From the NCBI GenBank assembly GCA_965218985.1, contig CBDCMP010000006.1:186001-250000 (forward strand): 64,000 nucleotides of DNA. Reading direction: 5' to 3'. How positions within the stretch are numbered: the first letter of the stretch is position 1; every line of letters starts with the position of its first letter. The DNA comes from Pseudopedobacter sp965218985. Lineage in GTDB: Bacteria > Bacteroidota > Bacteroidia > Sphingobacteriales > Sphingobacteriaceae. This document shows, piece after piece, positions 63,170-64,000 of the stretch. Position numbers and translations under genes: made by a program. The notes under the pieces are model-generated. The model did not search any database and had not been told where the DNA came from. It worked only from the letters and a program-made list of their open reading frames with translations.

Positions 63170-64000
63170 ATGAAATTATTTTTAACTACTCTCGTATTCA
63201 TAAGTCTAACATTTTGCCTTAAAGCGCAAACTGGTACTGAGGTACAAATTCAAAAAAACACCAAGTCTGTTTCTTTGGATGGATTATGGTATTTTATTCC
63301 GGCAGCAGCCAATTTTAAACCTGTTGATGCCAGTCCCAATGCCGTAGATGAAAAAGCTAAACAGTTAAGAGCGCTAAAACCTAATTGGTTTTCTATAAAA
63401 ACTCCTCAATTTTTAAATCGGATTTCCTGGTGGCTACCCAATGTTTCTCTGGAGTATGAACAGCAGGAAACAGATCGGGTAAACGCATTTCCGTTTGATG
63501 CCACCAAAACACAGTCAGGCTGGTATCTCAAAACAATAGATCTTCCCAAAAATTTCTCGCCGAAACACACCGAGATTTATGCTGATTTTGAAGGAGTAGC
63601 TACCATATCCAGGGTATATTGTAACGGGAACTATGTTGGCGAGCATTTAGGAATGTTTGGTGCTTTTAACTGCCGCCTCACTGCGTTTTTAAAATCCGGC
63701 AAAAACCAGTTGCTGGTTTACGTGGAACGTGGCGTAGTCGCAGAAAAAGGCAATGAAGTGGTTTCTGTTGCCGTAACAGTTCCTGTTACCAGAGACATGC
63801 TGGCCTCTTTAAATTCTGGTTTATTTGGGGGGTTCGGCAATGGTCCTCGGGCAAAGTTTATGGGCATTTGGCAGCCGGTTACTTTAAAGGTTTCTAATCA
63901 TGGAGGAAAAATTAAGGATGTGTTTTTTAACCCCTCCTTAACCGGGCACCATTTAAAAATTGAAATTAAAAATCCTGAAAAGGGAAAAGAGACTGGAGAG
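63170..64000 (+). CDS. Partial GH2-like glycoside hydrolase, paralogue of the gene at 33765
   Basis: The gene begins at ATG 63170, 16 nt after the DUF5722 gene, and is cut by the window end after 277 codons. It has a signal peptide (1-20, ending KAQT). The N-terminal sugar-binding part is closely similar to the GH2-like protein at 33765: FLNRISWWLPNVS, GFGNGPRAKFMGIWQPV and DVFFNPSLTGHHL are shared almost letter for letter. The barrel with the catalytic residues lies outside the window. Same family and likely a related but not identical substrate. Confidence 0.9.
   Translation, partial: MKLFLTTLVFISLTFCLKAQTGTEVQIQKNTKSVSLDGLWYFIPAAANFKPVDASPNAVDEKAKQLRALKPNWFSIKTPQFLNRISWWLPNVSLEYEQQETDRVNAFPFDATKTQSGWYLKTIDLPKNFSPKHTEIYADFEGVATISRVYCNGNYVGEHLGMFGAFNCRLTAFLKSGKNQLLVYVERGVVAEKGNEVVSVAVTVPVTRDMLASLNSGLFGGFGNGPRAKFMGIWQPVTLKVSNHGGKIKDVFFNPSLTGHHLKIEIKNPEKGKETGE

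Noticed and set aside
1..64000. CRISPR arrays, rRNA genes, intact insertion sequences, toxin-antitoxin pairs, phage-defence islands
   Set aside because: None was seen on either strand. The only mobile-element signs are the decayed integrase segment and the small inverted-repeat elements.

Overview
The window looks like a chromosome segment from a Bacteroidota bacterium of the Sphingobacteriaceae (Pedobacter-like). The evidence is AT-rich DNA, TAnnTTTG-type promoters, type III glutamine synthetase, the gliding/type IX genes gldA/F/G, a SusC/SusD pair, a hybrid two-component regulator (HTCS), many 'AQ' signal peptides and one type IX (Por) C-terminal sorting domain. The genus is inferred and was not tested.

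Region 1 (1-23,500) is core genome. It starts with a minus-strand metal-handling cluster: a small Cys/His protein, an MbnP-like lipoprotein, a di-heme MbnH/CcpA-type peroxidase and a cut-off CxxCxC secreted protein. After it come DinB plus an aminotransferase, purM, and divergent nitrogen genes: glnN on minus, and amt plus a porin on plus. Next are a TonB protein, purL, a nitroreductase, a DedA protein, a DUF4397 lipoprotein, dnaN, the gldA-orf-gldF-gldG transporter operon and a transglutaminase. A family of 163-171 bp terminal-inverted-repeat elements sits in two of the intergenic gaps.

Region 2 (23,650-26,460) is a tRNA-Lys(TTT) gene followed by a decayed mobile element: a tyrosine recombinase with several frameshifts and two further broken ORFs.

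Region 3 (26,487-64,000) is a large carbohydrate-utilisation region. It contains an isomerase with L-rhamnose mutarotase, two GH43-type proteins, an AraC regulator, and a PhyH dioxygenase / sugar isomerase-epimerase / esterase operon. It also has a GH2-like enzyme whose paralogue is cut by the window end, a GH3, an HTCS regulator split by a one-base frameshift, SusC/SusD, GH105, a second GH2, a BNR_4 propeller protein, an alginate-lyase-family protein, a GH71/99-like protein and a 1,419-residue DUF5722 protein with a type IX signal. The rhamnose genes together with GH105 and the BNR_4 protein suggest a rhamnose- and uronate-containing glycan such as a rhamnose-capped arabinogalactan or an ulvan/RG-type polymer. 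That substrate is inferred.

Sequence-level results beyond gene names: several minus-strand core genes have a -7 box that abuts the start codon, which predicts leaderless mRNAs. A 19-bp exact repeat lies between glnN and amt. The HTCS break maps to an A5 tract. The DUF5722 protein carries clan-GH-A-like catalytic motifs.
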